Assembly: GCA_963930655.1 (NCBI GenBank)
Contig: OZ005602.1
Location: 27,169,840 to 27,233,839, forward strand
Direction: 5' to 3'
Length of the DNA: 64,000 bases
Source of the DNA: Myrica gale
Lineage: Eukaryota > Streptophyta > Magnoliopsida > Fagales > Myricaceae
The notes beneath the pieces are model-generated. The model worked only from the letters and a program-made list of their open reading frames with translations. It was not told the DNA's origin and ran no database searches. The translations under genes and the position numbers were made by a program. This document shows, piece by piece, positions 1 to 11,711 of this stretch (within the stretch, counting starts at the first letter, position 1; each line of letters opens with the position of its first letter).

Positions 1-1
1 G

Positions 2-1618
2 GTCCCAAACCTCTCCAAAATCCCTTCCTGGTACAGGCCTCAAGCCATCAAAGAAGCCCAGAAGGCTCTTATAGAGTACCTGCACACCACCAGGTACTTG
101 CCCTACACCTACGCGGAGCACATTGCCAAGAACTCCATTTTTTCCATCTCCAACCTCATCGCCAAGCTTGACTTCTCGCCTTCCGACTTCTCGAAGAGCC
201 TTCGGAAGTTACTCAGGTACCATCCAATCAATGAATTTGAGTTTTTTTTTGAAAGCATTGGAATTAGTTATAGTGAGGTTAATGGATTCTTGCCTGCCAA
301 CAAGTTCTTTTTCTCGGAGGATGGGACTGTTCTGAGTGCCGCTTGTGCGCTTTCGGGATTTGGGTTTCCCTGGACTAGGTTGGGGCAATTGTATAAGGAT
401 GAAGGTTCGATCTTTCGTAAGAGTCCGGAGGAGTTGATGGCTAGGCTTTGTAGATTTAAGGGATGTGGGTTAAGTAATGTTGCTGTAATTGGCATTTGCC
501 TAACTTTCCCGCATGTGTTGAGTGGGGAAGTTGGATTGGGCGGTGAAGTTGATGGATTGTTTGATAACTTGAAGATGATTTTTGTAAATTTTGAGTTAGC
601 AAGTCGTGTTGAGGGAAATGTGGATACTTGGTATGGGGTTTGTAGAAAAATTCGGGTGTTTTATGATTTGGGTTGTGTGAAGGGGATGGTAGGGGAGCTG
701 ATGGGCAAGAGTAAACATGTTTTCCTTGAATACCCAGAAGAGGTTTTGGCCCAAAAAGCAGAGTACTTCTGTAGATTTGGTGTTAAGAAGGAGGAGGCTG
801 GTTTGTTGCTTCTTCGGATCCCAGAGATTTTGAATATTGACTTGGAAACTCCAGTGATTTCTGTGCTGGGGTTCTTGAAACATTTTGGATTGAACACAAA
901 AGACCTGAGGTCCGTTAGTCAAAAGTATCCGTACGTGTTGGGAAGAAATAAAATGGCTAATTTGCCTCATGTGATGAAGGCTTTGGATCTGCATGAATGG
1001 TTCTTCCTTAAAATTAGGAATGGAAATCATCAATTATTAGCTAATTATGCCCTTGGTGATCCTGATGAGGACTTGGATAAAGATTTTAAAGATGGCTTGG
1101 AGATGATCCAATCTTCAAGAACCCCTACTCATAGTATGAATAAATTAAATTTCTTGCTTGGAGTTGGGTTTGGTGAAAATTCCTTGACTATGAAGGTGCT
1201 GGCTCACTTGCATGGCACCAGTACTGAGTTGCAGGAGCGATTCGATTGCCTCCTTCGAGTAGGCATTGAATTCTCAAAGCTTTGTATGATGGTAAGGTCA
1301 ACGCCAAAGATCATAAACCAAAAACCAGAAACTATTGAGCGTAAAGTGAACTTCCTCTGCCAGGAAATAGGAGTCTCTTTACAGTACTTGGATGTTTTTC
1401 CTGCATTCTTGTGTTTTGACTTGGAGAACCGGATTAAACCGAGGTATAGATTCCATGTGTGGCTTGCAGAAAAGGGTTTCTGCACAAAAGCCTACTCCAT
1501 TGCAAGCATAACAGCAACCAGTGAAAAGAATTTCGTGGCTCGCCTTTCTGGAATCCATCCAGATGCTCCAAAATGGTGGTCTGAGCATATGTCAAACAAA
1601 AAACCATTGGGGTCATGA
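2..1618 (+). CDS. MTERF18: mTERF family protein, MTERF18/SHOT1-like (5' partial)
   Basis: The reading frame is open from base 2, with no start codon in the window, and ends at TGA 1616-1618, so the N-terminus (including any organelle transit peptide) lies upstream. The visible 538 residues hold repeated helical mTERF modules, for example FLEYPEEVLAQKAEYFCRFGV, LRIPEILNIDLETP and a C-terminal block ending in HPDAPKWWSEHM. Landmarks such as SWYRPQAIKEAQKAL, YHPINEFEFFFESIG and GFLPANKFFFSED match my recollection of Arabidopsis MTERF18 (SHOT1, At3g60400). Family knowledge: mTERF proteins are organelle nucleic-acid-binding proteins controlling mitochondrial or plastid gene expression; MTERF18 is mitochondrial. 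No frameshift or internal stop, and no intron in this part, as expected for the family. Likely functional; the targeting sequence cannot be checked here. Confidence 0.92.
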   Translation, partial: VPNLSKIPSWYRPQAIKEAQKALIEYLHTTRYLPYTYAEHIAKNSIFSISNLIAKLDFSPSDFSKSLRKLLRYHPINEFEFFFESIGISYSEVNGFLPANKFFFSEDGTVLSAACALSGFGFPWTRLGQLYKDEGSIFRKSPEELMARLCRFKGCGLSNVAVIGICLTFPHVLSGEVGLGGEVDGLFDNLKMIFVNFELASRVEGNVDTWYGVCRKIRVFYDLGCVKGMVGELMGKSKHVFLEYPEEVLAQKAEYFCRFGVKKEEAGLLLLRIPEILNIDLETPVISVLGFLKHFGLNTKDLRSVSQKYPYVLGRNKMANLPHVMKALDLHEWFFLKIRNGNHQLLANYALGDPDEDLDKDFKDGLEMIQSSRTPTHSMNKLNFLLGVGFGENSLTMKVLAHLHGTSTELQERFDCLLRVGIEFSKLCMMVRSTPKIINQKPETIERKVNFLCQEIGVSLQYLDVFPAFLCFDLENRIKPRYRFHVWLAEKGFCTKAYSIASITATSEKNFVARLSGIHPDAPKWWSEHMSNKKPLGS

Positions 1619-2286
1619 TCGAGTTTGCTTCTTTCCAGGAAACTGTGTAAACTAATATCAGATCCCCAGCAACAATTATTGACCATAAAGGAATCACAGT
1701 GCTTGACCACTGTGCTGGTGTTGATTTCCAGATCATCTTAATGTCAGAGCTCACCTGAATGGACCCACAACCTTACTGCAGCATCTGTATTTGGCGAGGA
1801 TCCTCCATCAGCAGAAGTAAGTTTTTGCGACCAAATGTAGGCATTTGTACACTGTACTCACTTCCATTGCCATTGTATTTAATGATTGCTGCCGATATAA
1901 CTGTTTCGTGTTTGTACATTACTTGTGTAGCTTTTATTCTTTCTGTATGCTTATCATTAGAATATGGGGGTGATATTCTATAGGCATCTTGTCAGACGAA
2001 ATAGTTCTTTTTGTTAGGTGTCTTTAGTTGCTATTGATCTGCATTTTTGATGGTTAAAGAAGAACAAGTAAAAGTAAGAAATGGTTTTGTTCTCTAACTT
2101 GGGCGGATCGCTATAATGAATTGCAATTGCAAATGCCACTCATCTCTTACACCTAAAAAGGAAAGCAAACTTATTACATACATTATGGAAAAGCATAGTG
2201 GAACTACTGAAGTAATATAGAGGAAAATGGTGATCGTAATGATTTTCAATCCTGTCCAACAAACGAGTTTCCAATTCTAAGGGAAA

Positions 2287-2326
<40 letters not shown>

Positions 2327-4273
2327 CATATTATACTTTAAGATCTCATTTGGACTCATCTTAATAAATATGTGCTTGTTTATTAGGGAAAAAACTGCTT
2401 AAATTAATATCCTGGACTATGATTGCTCAAATATCCTGAAAAGTTCTAATGTCAAAGAGAGAACTTGAAAGCGAGCTCTGGTGCCATATGTACGGGCAGG
2501 TGAGTCTTTCACTGTACTCACTGGAAAGAAGCGATCATCTTCAATCTATTAGTAAGGCCTTCTTCCTGTATAGTAGCTGAATTGTACATCACTTCATTAA
2601 AGTAGATTTTATTGTTTCTTATCCCCTCTTAGTCCGCCAAAGAAAAATTGTATGGGGATGGGGAGTAAGATTTATGTAAAGTACATGGTTGAGGTCTGCA
2701 CACATATCAGCATGGATCAGTGAGTTTGCGAAGCTCTATTGGATATATCCATTTTACACTGCCAGAGATTCTTTTACTTCCCAAGTTCCCCAGATTTTTT
2801 TTTCTATTCAAGAACATTTATCAGTAAGTAATTCGAACAAACTGATCGTTAGGTCCCTTTTTTCGTTTCCCTTCTTCTTCAATGGCTCTGAAATAGTATT
2901 CAAGGAAAGGCTAACCCAAGAATATGATTAGTGATTTCAATGGTATTGTGCTATTTGAATAATAGTGCTCCACAGCGCTCTAACTCAAACAACGAGCCTG
3001 ATTCCCTGATTAGTGATTGAAGGCCCAGTCATATACGTTTATGCTTCTGTAATTTAGTTGGTGATTCAAAACCTACACTCGAAGAAGCTAGTCTATTTTA
3101 CGCCTTGGGAGCATAAATAACTGAAGCAAGGACTTCATTGACTTGGCAGATAACAATTGAGATCAAGCAAGTCTGTAACGTGTTATATGTTGGGCAGCAA
3201 GCATTCTCAGACAGGTCCTTTTTCGTTTTATTAGTCTTAATTTAATATGTATAAGACATTCACTTATCTTTTCAGATCAATATGCATTATGTTATGAGAG
3301 AGTGGTGGGACTGGGATCTGTTGGAGCTTGTTATTTCTTATATTCTGCATGCTCGAGATGGTAAAGTAGAAGAAAGTAGAAGCTGATGTAAAAGATTGAC
3401 TGTAGACTGAGAGTTCTTTGATCCAAACTTTTGGCGTTGTTTGAAATTCGCTAATTTGATATATGAGTAGCTTGCTTTTGCAGTATGGTACATTCACATA
3501 AGCCCCCCCTCTGGCGGCACATTAATGTTCAACAACACTGCTGTTTGCTCCAATTTTGTTTCTAGAACTTCCAGGAACACAAATCCAAATTACTGCTGTT
3601 TTGCTTGTTGTATGAGGTGGGACTGGTTCCATGTGTAAAAGGAATAAACCAAATGTTGCTTCAAAATGTTCCTCAATTAGAAGATGCCAGCTAGCTTGAG
3701 AAATTTTGCTGGGATTAGACTGGAGAATTGAATCTTAACCAACACCATTAATGGCTTAGGGAGGAGGGGATCTTGGGAAAATCTTAAATCCATATTTTTA
3801 AATTTGTGACCAAAAGATATGGTTGAAAACTTTCTTTTTCCTTTTCTGTTTGAGGATTCTAGTTTTAATTTTCCGAGTCAGATCTCTAGAGAACCTTCTA
3901 CCGTGTTCCGATGGGCCGAATAGGTACACCTTATATTATAAGAGGTGAGGAAATGTAACACGCGTAGACAACTTTCCACGAATGAAACCTGGGCATATGT
4001 TCCCAAACATGCTGAGAGCCGCTTTAAAAGTCAGCATACTATAAGCTCCGGTTTTAGCAATACAGCAGTTGAAGTTCCTTGTGGTCAAGTTGACTTGCTA
4101 ATGTGTCGACCAAAAAATTCTCTCTTTATTAAATTTTTTTATAAATTTTCTCAGCAAAATCCTTTGTCCTTTTCAAAAGAGAACATAATCTTTTTAATTT
4201 CCTACTCGAAATACATTTGGCAATTTTGATAAAGATAAACGTACAGGCGAACTATATCTTAATACTTATGTTG
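1619..4273. other. 3' flank of MTERF18-like gene, no further gene recognised
   Basis: The first few hundred bases after the mTERF stop are probably its 3' UTR. Only short ORFs without recognisable domains occur in the rest. A CT microsatellite lies at 2289-2323. I see no RNA gene here. Confidence 0.5.
2289..2323. repeat. (CT)n microsatellite
   Basis: Uninterrupted run of about 17 CT dinucleotides. It produces a spurious arginine/glutamate ORF on the minus strand. Confidence 0.95.
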
Positions 4274-4282
4274 TTAGAGATT

Positions 4283-4681
4283 GGGAAAAATATATTTTTC
4301 ACCCACAAATTATCATGGATTTTACGCTTTACACCCTAAAGTACCAATTTTGATACATTGCACCCTCTGACTACCAATTTTTGACACTTTGCAACCTATG
4401 TTAAATTTGTAGACTAAAATGACGATAATACTCTTGACCCATTTTGCATATATTAAAGATATTGTTGTCAATTCATTAATTTATTAAGGGTATTATTGTC
4501 AAATGGAGGGTGCAAAATGTTTAATATTAGTAGTTGAAGGGTGTAATGTGTCAAAGTTGGCATTTTATGGTGTAAAGTGTCTAACATTGATAGTTTGAGG
4601 GTGCAATGTCTTAAAAATGGTAATTTGGGGTGCAATGTGTCACTACCCTAATAGTTTGTGGGTGGAAAGTATATTTTTTCT
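4283..4681. mobile_element. MITE with 9-bp TSD (Mutator-type)
   Basis: A 399-bp element whose left arm (TTTCACCCACAAATTATC) is repeated inverted at the right end (GTTTGTGGGTGGAAAGT). The inverted arms are long and imperfect. It is flanked by the 9-bp direct repeat TTAGAGATT at 4274-4282 and 4682-4690. No coding capacity. The 9-bp duplication points to Mutator-like transposition. Related 'gene-free' repeats lie at 8734-9234 and 10355-10723. Confidence 0.8.
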
Positions 4682-5158
4682 TTAGAGATTTTACATGAAT
4701 AATACAAATTAAGGGTATAAAGGGTTTTTCCTTTTTCGGTTTTTGTGGTAAGTAATCTAGGGATAGCAAGTATAGATACAAGACAGCAAATAACAAATTA
4801 TGTTTATCTCATTTTCGTTAAGATTATTTATGGCATTAAAAGTTTATTTGAGTATCCTCGCGGCACATGGACCCCGCATGCTCTTCGCCTGGACTAGAAA
4901 AGCAACGAGCACTTTCGGAAAAATGATAGGATAATTTATGACACAAAGTAGATAAAATTAGGCAGTTTCATATTACCCAATAAGGGCACCCACACAATCA
5001 ATCTACCCAACTCACTTAAATACATACCACATGCATCTCCTGCATGACCTGCACCACATCACAGCTCATACTTCTGGTTCTCCACGTGTCGTAATCTAGA
5101 CCTCTAGATACCCAACTAGTCAAGGTCCATATTTTTTCCCCCATTGGCTAAAACTATT

Positions 5159-5563
5159 GGGAAATTCACTATTTAGTCCCTAGGTTTTTGGCACTTTTTA
5201 ATTTTAGTCCTTGAGTTTCAACTTTCAAATTTTTAGTCCTTAAGTTTTCGTTGTTTGACAAAATGGTCCTTCCGTCAGTCTGTCGTCCATATACTTAACG
5301 GAGCTCTCTGACACGTCAGCAATTTTGACCCGGTCGACCGCTTGATGTAGAGGTCGACCGCTTCATGTAGCGGTCGACCGCTCACTTTTTACACATATAC
5401 CCGGTCGACCGCTACATGTGTCGTTAAGTATATGGACGACAGACTGACGGAAGGATCATTTCGTCAAAACAATAAAACTCAAGGACTAAAAATTTAAAAG
5501 TTGAAACTCAATGACTAAAATGAAAAAGTGCTCAAAACCTAGGGACTAAAATGTCAATTTCCC
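5159..5563. mobile_element. Mutator-type MITE with GGTCGACCGCT core repeats
   Basis: A 405-bp element starting GGGAAATTCACTATTTAGTC and ending GACTAAAATGTCAATTTCCC, with inverted repeats extending deep into the element. It is flanked by a perfect 9-bp TSD AAAACTATT (5150-5158 and 5564-5572). The centre holds four copies of the palindrome-containing motif GGTCGACCGCT at 5332, 5352, 5372 and 5403. The ends resemble those at 21601 next to the MULE transposase and those of the element at 33305-33644, so it is probably a non-autonomous derivative of that family. Confidence 0.9.
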
Positions 5564-5572
5564 AAAACTATT

Positions 5573-6006
5573 AATTATGACAGGAATAAATAGGTTGGAT
5601 TCCTTATCAAAACTAACAATATAATTAGTGCTAGATTCTCAATGAAAATAATAATATCTACACCGTAAAAACAGTCTGATTTGGGGTATGAATCCACGGT
5701 TTCGGTTAGGCCCTTTCCATGGTTTTTCTAGCATGTAGGATGTTTTTATGGTTAGGTTATGTAAAGGGTCTACTAAGGCATACAAGAAAAACTCTCCAGT
5801 ATCTCAGACTTTCTTAACTGCTGCCCCGCCCCATACACGAACACATGCGCCTCTTCTCAAGCCCTTCTTCTCTCTGCAATTCCCTCTTGAGCTTTCATTT
5901 GCTCCATAAACTTCTGAATTCCCCTTGGATACGATGCGTTTCGGTGCTTGAAAACGTTTATTCTCCCAATACTTCCATTGCAGCACGCCGAAACCGAAAC
6001 CGAACT
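5573..6006 (+). promoter_or_regulatory. Probable promoter and leader of the DUF1639 gene
   Basis: Sequence between the MITE at 5159-5563 and the chosen start. No strong core-promoter motif was assigned. The MITE insertion lies about 440 bp upstream of the start codon, so it bounds the proximal promoter. Confidence 0.4.
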
Positions 6007-7455
6007 ATGGTGTTCCTATCCGAAACCGAAACACCAGCAGCGCCGGAACCACAACGATCACCCATGGCCTCCTCAGTTTCCTCCCCCAAGTCTCAGCCCT
6101 TTCAAAGCTACGCTTTCTCCAACTTGAAGTGGCCACTCAACCATTCCGCCTCCACTGCCGCCAATCACAACCACCGGTTCCAGAGCAGACTCGGAGAGTC
6201 GCCTCACGGCTACTGGCTGGACCACCGCGAGTGGGTGGCACGACCGAATTCTTCCTACTCGGTCAATGAAGATTATCATCGCCAGTTGATCCGAAAGCTC
6301 GCCGAGACGACTCATTCTGCTGACCCGGAACCTCGGCTCGTTTCTCTGCCCAAGAACGATAACCACCGCGTCAATAAACTCCCCGGTTTGAGTAGAAAGC
6401 GTTCTGAACCGGATAGTCGGGATGATCCGGTGTTTCGTGGTGTGAAGAATGGCTTATTATCCTCCGTCGGTGCTCCTGAGCGCTTCATAGAAAAGGCAGC
6501 GAAGAAACCGGTTCTTACTAAGCCTCTGAATGAAAATCCGAAGAAGAAGCAATCGAACTCTGGTCCTGTGATCGAGAAACCGGAGACGAAATCAACGTCA
6601 TCTGATCCGAAATCGAAATTTTGTTTTCGTATCCTAAACAATAAGAAGTCTCCTGCTGTTGATGATGGTGGTGCCGCAGACGCACCGGATGAAGACTCAT
6701 CGGTCGCCGTCAAAGTGGAAGAACCGGCGTCAAAGACGTGGAATCTGCGGCCAAGAAAACCGGCTCCGCGTCCCAACGCCAACGGAGTAGGAGGACTCCC
6801 GGCGCAGGAGACCAAATCCCAGCTTGTGCGTCCCGCTGACTCGTCTCAAGACCGAAACGGGACGGATACGAAAATTCCGGAGAAAAGACCGAAACTTTCG
6901 ATCGCGCTATCGAGAAAAGAGATCAAGCAGGATATCATCGCGATAACTGGGTCCAAACCCTCCAGGAGGCCGAAGAAGCGAGCCAAGAACATTCAGAAAC
7001 AGCTCGATGTAAAAGAATTAGCACTTCAATCTAGAAGCCCGCCCAAGATATATTATTTAGTTGTTTGTTTGTTTTATTCATATAAGTTAATCGTGTTTGC
7101 TTTCTATTCTTAATTGCCATCTGTTCTCAAAGCCGTCCTTAGTTGTTAATTACTTCTACAATGTCTTCTTTTTGTTTGCAGAATGTTTTTCCGGGGTTGT
7201 GGCTGGGTTTGATTACGCCGGAGGCATACAGGGTCAGCGATGCTCCTGGGAAGGTCTGGACCGTTGACTCTCTGTTTCTGATTGATTTCTTGAATCCTTT
7301 TCATTCTTAAAAGATAGTTTAATGTCTGATGAAATGGTCGGCTCCTTTTTGGTTACAAGCAAAGGAAGAGAAAATTGGGATTTCTTTCTCTTAGCGACCA
7401 AACAGTTTATTTCTGACAACTATTTGTTTTGTGCTGCTTGCAGGGTTACATTTGA
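6007..7455 (+). CDS. DUF1639 family protein (three exons)
   Basis: Spliced CDS: 6007-7008, 7182-7253, 7444-7455 (361 aa). Exon 1 is basic and proline/serine-rich. It ends in the conserved DUF1639 core with NLRPRKP, KLSIALSRKEIKQDIIAITG and RRPKKRAKNIQKQLD. Exon 2 supplies the other half, NVFPGLWLGLITPEAYRVSD. The exon 1 donor is GAT/GTAAAA and the exon 2 acceptor TTTGCAG/AAT. If exon 2 is spliced at AAG/GTCTGG, exon 3 adds only Gly-Tyr-Ile and a stop; reading through instead adds a short unrelated tail. I chose ATG 6007 because homology with the second copy at 20275 begins there; an in-frame ATG at 5845 would add 54 unusual residues. Function is unknown; the many basic residues suggest a nuclear protein, which is inference. 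This is the intact member of a duplicated pair. Confidence 0.88.
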
Positions 7456-8724
7456 CTGCTCACATGGTTCTTTTGACTGTTTGTTGGGCTTTTTTGGAGG
7501 CTCTGTCACTGCTGACCCTTTTCGACATCCAAGGAAGGCATAGCGAACTGCGTAACCATACGCCCACAACCCATAAACGTCGAAGATGGATGGATGTGGA
7601 GCTCAATAAAAAGCTGGAAAGAAAGATCGTTTTACTCATTTTACAAGTAGACAGACACATGTAAATAGGCGTTAAAGTTATCACAGTTCAAAGGACAAGA
7701 CTCTTTAGATTTTCATGGCCACAGAATTTTAGAGAGCTTCTTTCTTCACATGCTAGCTTAGAACAGCTTGTTATTTCCCTATTTGAACAGAATAAATTTT
7801 GTTTTGGAACCCCGAAGCTTTGGATAAATATCATGTTTATTATATATGTATGGACTCTCAGCTTGTTATTTCGTATTGAGGTGCGATTTCAAGCGTATTT
7901 CTTCATATGCTTTAAACGAGGGGAGTGGAGATGGCAACCAAATTCGCCTATTAATAGCCCTTCCGAATCAGGGCATGGAAGATTCATAACCGAGTTGTAG
8001 CATACTCTCTTCAACAGGTCAGAACTGGAAGGCCACACACATCGAAATGTATGACAACGCACCATTTAACTCGTTGGGCCGCCTTTGTAATTAGTTTAGG
8101 AGGCAATTCCGCGCTTTTTTTTTAGCATTATCCTAATTTAACATGGTTGTATATAGGTACTGAATCACCATGATTATAATTTTTTTTCTAGTATCAAGGG
8201 AACAATTGAATGTCTTGATTTTGATTATAAATAAATTAATTAATTAACAAGGGTAATATAGACCTGTCTTGGTTTGTCAAGATCAGGCAGAGAAAAGAAA
8301 TATAATGGTATTGGTAGTCTTCGAGATATAGCTGGCATTTCACGGATCCAAGATTTAAAGCCTTTGGTTAGAGTTTGGAGTTGTAGCATTACAGATTTTG
8401 CTCTGCTACGAGATTTCAAACCTGACATTGTAGATGTAGGTAATAGAATTTTGATATGTCAATTTTCAAATCCATCACTTGGTACTAGCAATGTAATAGA
8501 TAAGATCACGAAGTATTTGTTTCTGAAAAACAGTGAGCTATTTTATCTCCTTATTTTAAATATTTAATTGTTTTCTTCTTATATTTTCCAGTTTGAATTT
8601 CAAGTGTATATCTCTTATATATCCAGTTGTATCTCTTCCTTCCTGGAATAGAGGAAGCCTAACCCATGTATATAGTTTTCTATTTAAATACTATTAGAAT
8701 ATAAATTGTCTAAGTCCTTAATAA
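7456..8724. other. DUF1639 3' UTR and intergenic DNA
   Basis: The 3' UTR is likely within the first few hundred bases. The remainder, including a 97-codon plus-strand ORF at 8274, has no recognisable domain. The segment from about 7,345 to 9,270 is absent from the second duplication unit, where the sequence jumps directly between the equivalents of these points (near 21,436). Confidence 0.5.
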
Positions 8725-8733
8725 TATAAATTG

Positions 8734-9234
8734 AGGGTAATTACACTTATCACCCTCAAACTACCATGTCTTTTTCACTTTGCACCCCAAAGTACCACTT
8801 TTGTCACATTTCACTCTCAAACTACTATGCCCCAACTGTTTGCACACTCTGTCCATAATTTCTGTCAATTTAGACGAAAAACTAATCATGTGCATCTCAC
8901 GTGACTTTTTCTCACACGATCTTTTCATTTTGCCCCTTCGTTTCATGGTGCAAAATAAAAAAATCATAGTAGTTTGAGGGTGCAAAATGAAAAAATATGG
9001 TAGTTTGAGGGTGATAAGTGTAATTATCACTTGAGCAAAAATAGAAGATCAAGTGGAAAAAAGTCACATGAGACGCACATGATTGGTTTTTTGTTTCACT
9101 TAACAAAAATTATAGATGGAGGGTGCAAACTGTTGGGGCATGGTAATTTGAGGATGAAATGTGACAAAAGTGGTACTTTGAGGTGCAAAGTGAAAAATAT
9201 ATGGTAGTTTGAAGGTGATAAGTGTAATTTCTCC
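8734..9234. mobile_element. 501-bp MITE with 9-bp TSD (Mutator-type)
   Basis: Terminal inverted repeats of over 30 bp: the left end contains TTACACTTATCACCCTCAAA and the right end carries its complement. Perfect 9-bp TSD TATAAATTG at 8725-8733 and 9235-9243. Inner sequence repeats the arms (GTAGTTTGAGGGTG also near 8972 and 9001), suggesting a nested or dimeric structure. No coding capacity. It is missing from unit 2 of the segmental duplication. Confidence 0.85.
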
Positions 9235-9243
9235 TATAAATTG

Positions 9244-10345
9244 TCTAACCCCAGAATGAAGATTCATTTTATTTTTCAGCATCTGCATATTCATTGTGTT
9301 ATGTATTTGCTTTCCAGTGTGTCCCATGGATTACAGAATACACTGCTAGTTAGACCTAGTGCATGCTGACTCAGGGGAAGTTTGTCATTGACTTCTCAGA
9401 TCTCAAGTAGGATTAGGAGAACCCCTAGTTTTGTGGCTAGTAATATGCTCCTAATAAAAACATAGTCCCAAAACCGCAGAATTGGAAAGACTAATTATTT
9501 GGAGATTAAGACTAGAAGAATGTAATTCGGGGTTGCTATCTTGGTTGCTCCCTACCCTTTGATTAGAAAAGATGCATATCTGCATCTATTTCTAACGCTT
9601 TTATGAGAACTGCGTCGGGTAGGAAGCAACTCATGTTGCACCACATATTTTCCTCAAGTTTTGAGGCATCATATTGTCTATGCTTTACAGAAAAAAACAG
9701 AGAAGCAGCTGCCACATAAGAGTGGAGCTTTTTCTCAGCTCAAGCCTCAATGGGTGTTCCAAATCAGTGAATAGCGATGCCCTTTGAACTGAACTGTTCA
9801 CCAGTTTTGAATCTATGCATTTGACACCAGTTGGTTAATGATAACGTGCTTGCCCATTCCGTGGAATCAGCGCACAACTCGGCTTGGTTGGTTCCAATCA
9901 AGAACTGAACCTGCGCTGCCCCAACTTGGTGTTTTCTCTCCACAGGCTGCTTTTCACTGAAACCATAAGCCTGGAATGCGTGTTGATCCAGAAAAAAAAA
10001 GTGACAGGACAGTGTGGTGCATGCTGTCCACCTTGTATTTGTGAGCGGAGATAATGAATTGCTTCACGTTAAGTAATTCTGCATTTTAGGGTCAACAAGA
10101 TGCGCACTTCGCAACTTTGGTAGGTCACAACTAATTACTAAGCGTGCGTGGTTAGACATTTAGGGCCGTACCTATCCTTTTTTCGATTTTCAAAAAGTGA
10201 ATTTAGTGTCCTTAGTTGCAAATTTTGTAGGTGGTTCAGTGGGAAACTTATCCAAGTTATCTCTATGTAATAATATTTCAAGTTTTGTTCTTCTTCCAAC
10301 TAGTTCTTGTATTACTTTTAACTGTTTATAGGATGTCAAATACAG
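9244..10345. other. Intergenic, partly duplicated in unit 2
   Basis: Stretches at 9,270-9,400 and 9,485-9,520 have counterparts near 21,436-21,560 and 26,150-26,180. These are collinear markers of the tandem duplication. I recognise no gene here. Confidence 0.5.
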
Positions 10346-10354
10346 TTGAATTTT

Positions 10355-10723
10355 AAGATAAATACATTTTTCACCTTCTAACTATGGGTGTCTTCACTTT
10401 ACACTATAAATTATTATTTTTGTTACATTGCACTTAACGACTATTGATTTCAAACATTTTGCAGCCTTTGTTAAAATTTTTCAACAGAAATTAATTTTTA
10501 GAAATGAAATAATAATTTTATGCCCTCAATTTTTTTGCAGCTACATTTTTATGAGGGTAAAACCGTCATTTCAAAGGTTAAAAATTTAATTTCTATCAAA
10601 AAAATTGTAGCCGAGTATGCAAAGTGTTTGCAATCAATAGTTGATGAGTGTAATGTTACAAAAATAATAGCTATGTAAAGCATCAAGACTCATGTAATTG
10701 GAGTGTGAAAATGTATTTATCCC
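10355..10723. mobile_element. MITE, TIR GATAAATACATTTTTCACC
   Basis: A 369-bp non-coding inverted-repeat element ending in GAAAATGTATTTATCCC. The flanks TTGAATTTT (10346-10354) and TTAAATTTT (10724-10732) agree at 8 of 9 positions, consistent with an old 9-bp TSD. A left-truncated copy sits at 26180-26456 at the collinear place in unit 2, so the insertion pre-dates the duplication. Confidence 0.7.
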
Positions 10724-10752
10724 TTAAATTTTTTTTATTATTGTTATTCTAA

Positions 10753-10935
10753 GGTTATGTTTGTGTTGAAAAATTGTTGGTATTGGGTTTAGTGTTGGTA
10801 TATATTGGGTTTAGTGAAAAAGTGAAGAGAGATAATTTTTTATATTTTTTTATGGGAGAGAGAGAGAGATTATATTGTAGTATTTTATAGTGAGTTGGTG
10901 AAATATTTTGTGAAATTTTTGGTGCAAACGCACCC
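10753..10935. mobile_element. Tourist-like MITE (TAA TSD), copy 1
   Basis: Starts GGTTATGTTTGTGTTG and ends GCAAACGCACCC, flanked by TAA on both sides. Internal marks are TTTAGTGAAAAAGTGAAGAG and a GAGAGAGAGATTATATT block. Relatives lie at 49269-49467, 56186-56377 and, in the opposite orientation, 46538-46736. The 3-bp TAA duplication points to the PIF/Harbinger (Tourist) group. Confidence 0.75.
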
Positions 10936-11115
10936 TAAATCTAGCAAGAAAATAATGAAATAATCTAGCTATTTATGACTTATTTGGTGGGGAAAACTCG
11001 ATGATAAATGTTTTAAAAATAAAACTACAAGTTCTCTATAGATTTTTAATTGGCTAGGGACCCTTCTAACTAGCAAAAACTATAAAGAAAATATCCCAAA
11101 GCAATTACGCATTTG

Positions 11116-11640
11116 AATACACCTTCTGAAGGCGCAATCAACATTACCTTTGATGTTGCAGTAGGCAATCAATGCCTTTCTGCTGCTGCAGCGAGTCGAA
11201 AATCTGATGGCACGATTCTGCATATTTGGATTAGTCAATCCCTAGGACATTTACCTCTTAAAGGAGAAGCTAGAGCAATCCGGGTGGCATGTGGGCTGGC
11301 TGCAGAGTATGAAGGCCGTTGCATTATGATGGCTGGCGATTCTCTTGAAGTGATTCGACAGATCCAATACCAGCACGTTTTATCGGATTGGCTTATTGAA
11401 GGGGAGATCACCACTGCTCGACAACTGTTTTTACAACATCCTTTGTGGCAGATTAGTTGGATTCCTCGCGGTAGTAATTTCCTGGCACATAATGTGGCTA
11501 AATGGGGTTTGCTTTCTGGTAATGTCGGGGAGTTTCTTAGCACTGATGTGCCTCCTGCTATCCTCGCATGTGAGGATTCAGATTGGGGTAGCTGGGATGC
11601 ATGATGTTATTGCCCGTTTATTTAGAAGAAAAAAAAAAAG
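11116..11640 (+). mobile_element. 5'-truncated LINE, RNase H-like domain remnant
   Basis: The ORF through 11604 encodes about 160 residues of an RNase H-like domain typical of the C-terminal end of plant LINE reverse transcriptases: NITFDVAVGN, LKGEARAIRVACGLAAE, IMMAGDSLEVIRQIQ and RGSNFLAHNVAKWGLL (E, D and the LAHxxAK segment). A poly(A)-like run follows at about 11629-11639. The same flanking sequence without the insert occurs near 28,370, showing where it inserted. A possible 7-bp TSD is GAATACA. Not a functional gene. Confidence 0.8.
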
Positions 11641-11711
11641 AATACATGTGGGCTGATGTGGCAAGGTGGACTCCTATTCTCTGCAAACGTCTCTTGCTCT
11701 TTAGTCTAGAT

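Noticed and set aside
5332..5413. Spaced GGTCGACCGCT repeats as a possible CRISPR-like array
   Set aside because: Plant DNA, very short units with similar spacers, inside a transposable element with a TSD.
5845..6006. Upstream in-frame ATG extending the DUF1639 protein by 54 residues
   Set aside because: The extension has no family-like sequence and homology to the second copy starts at ATG 6007.
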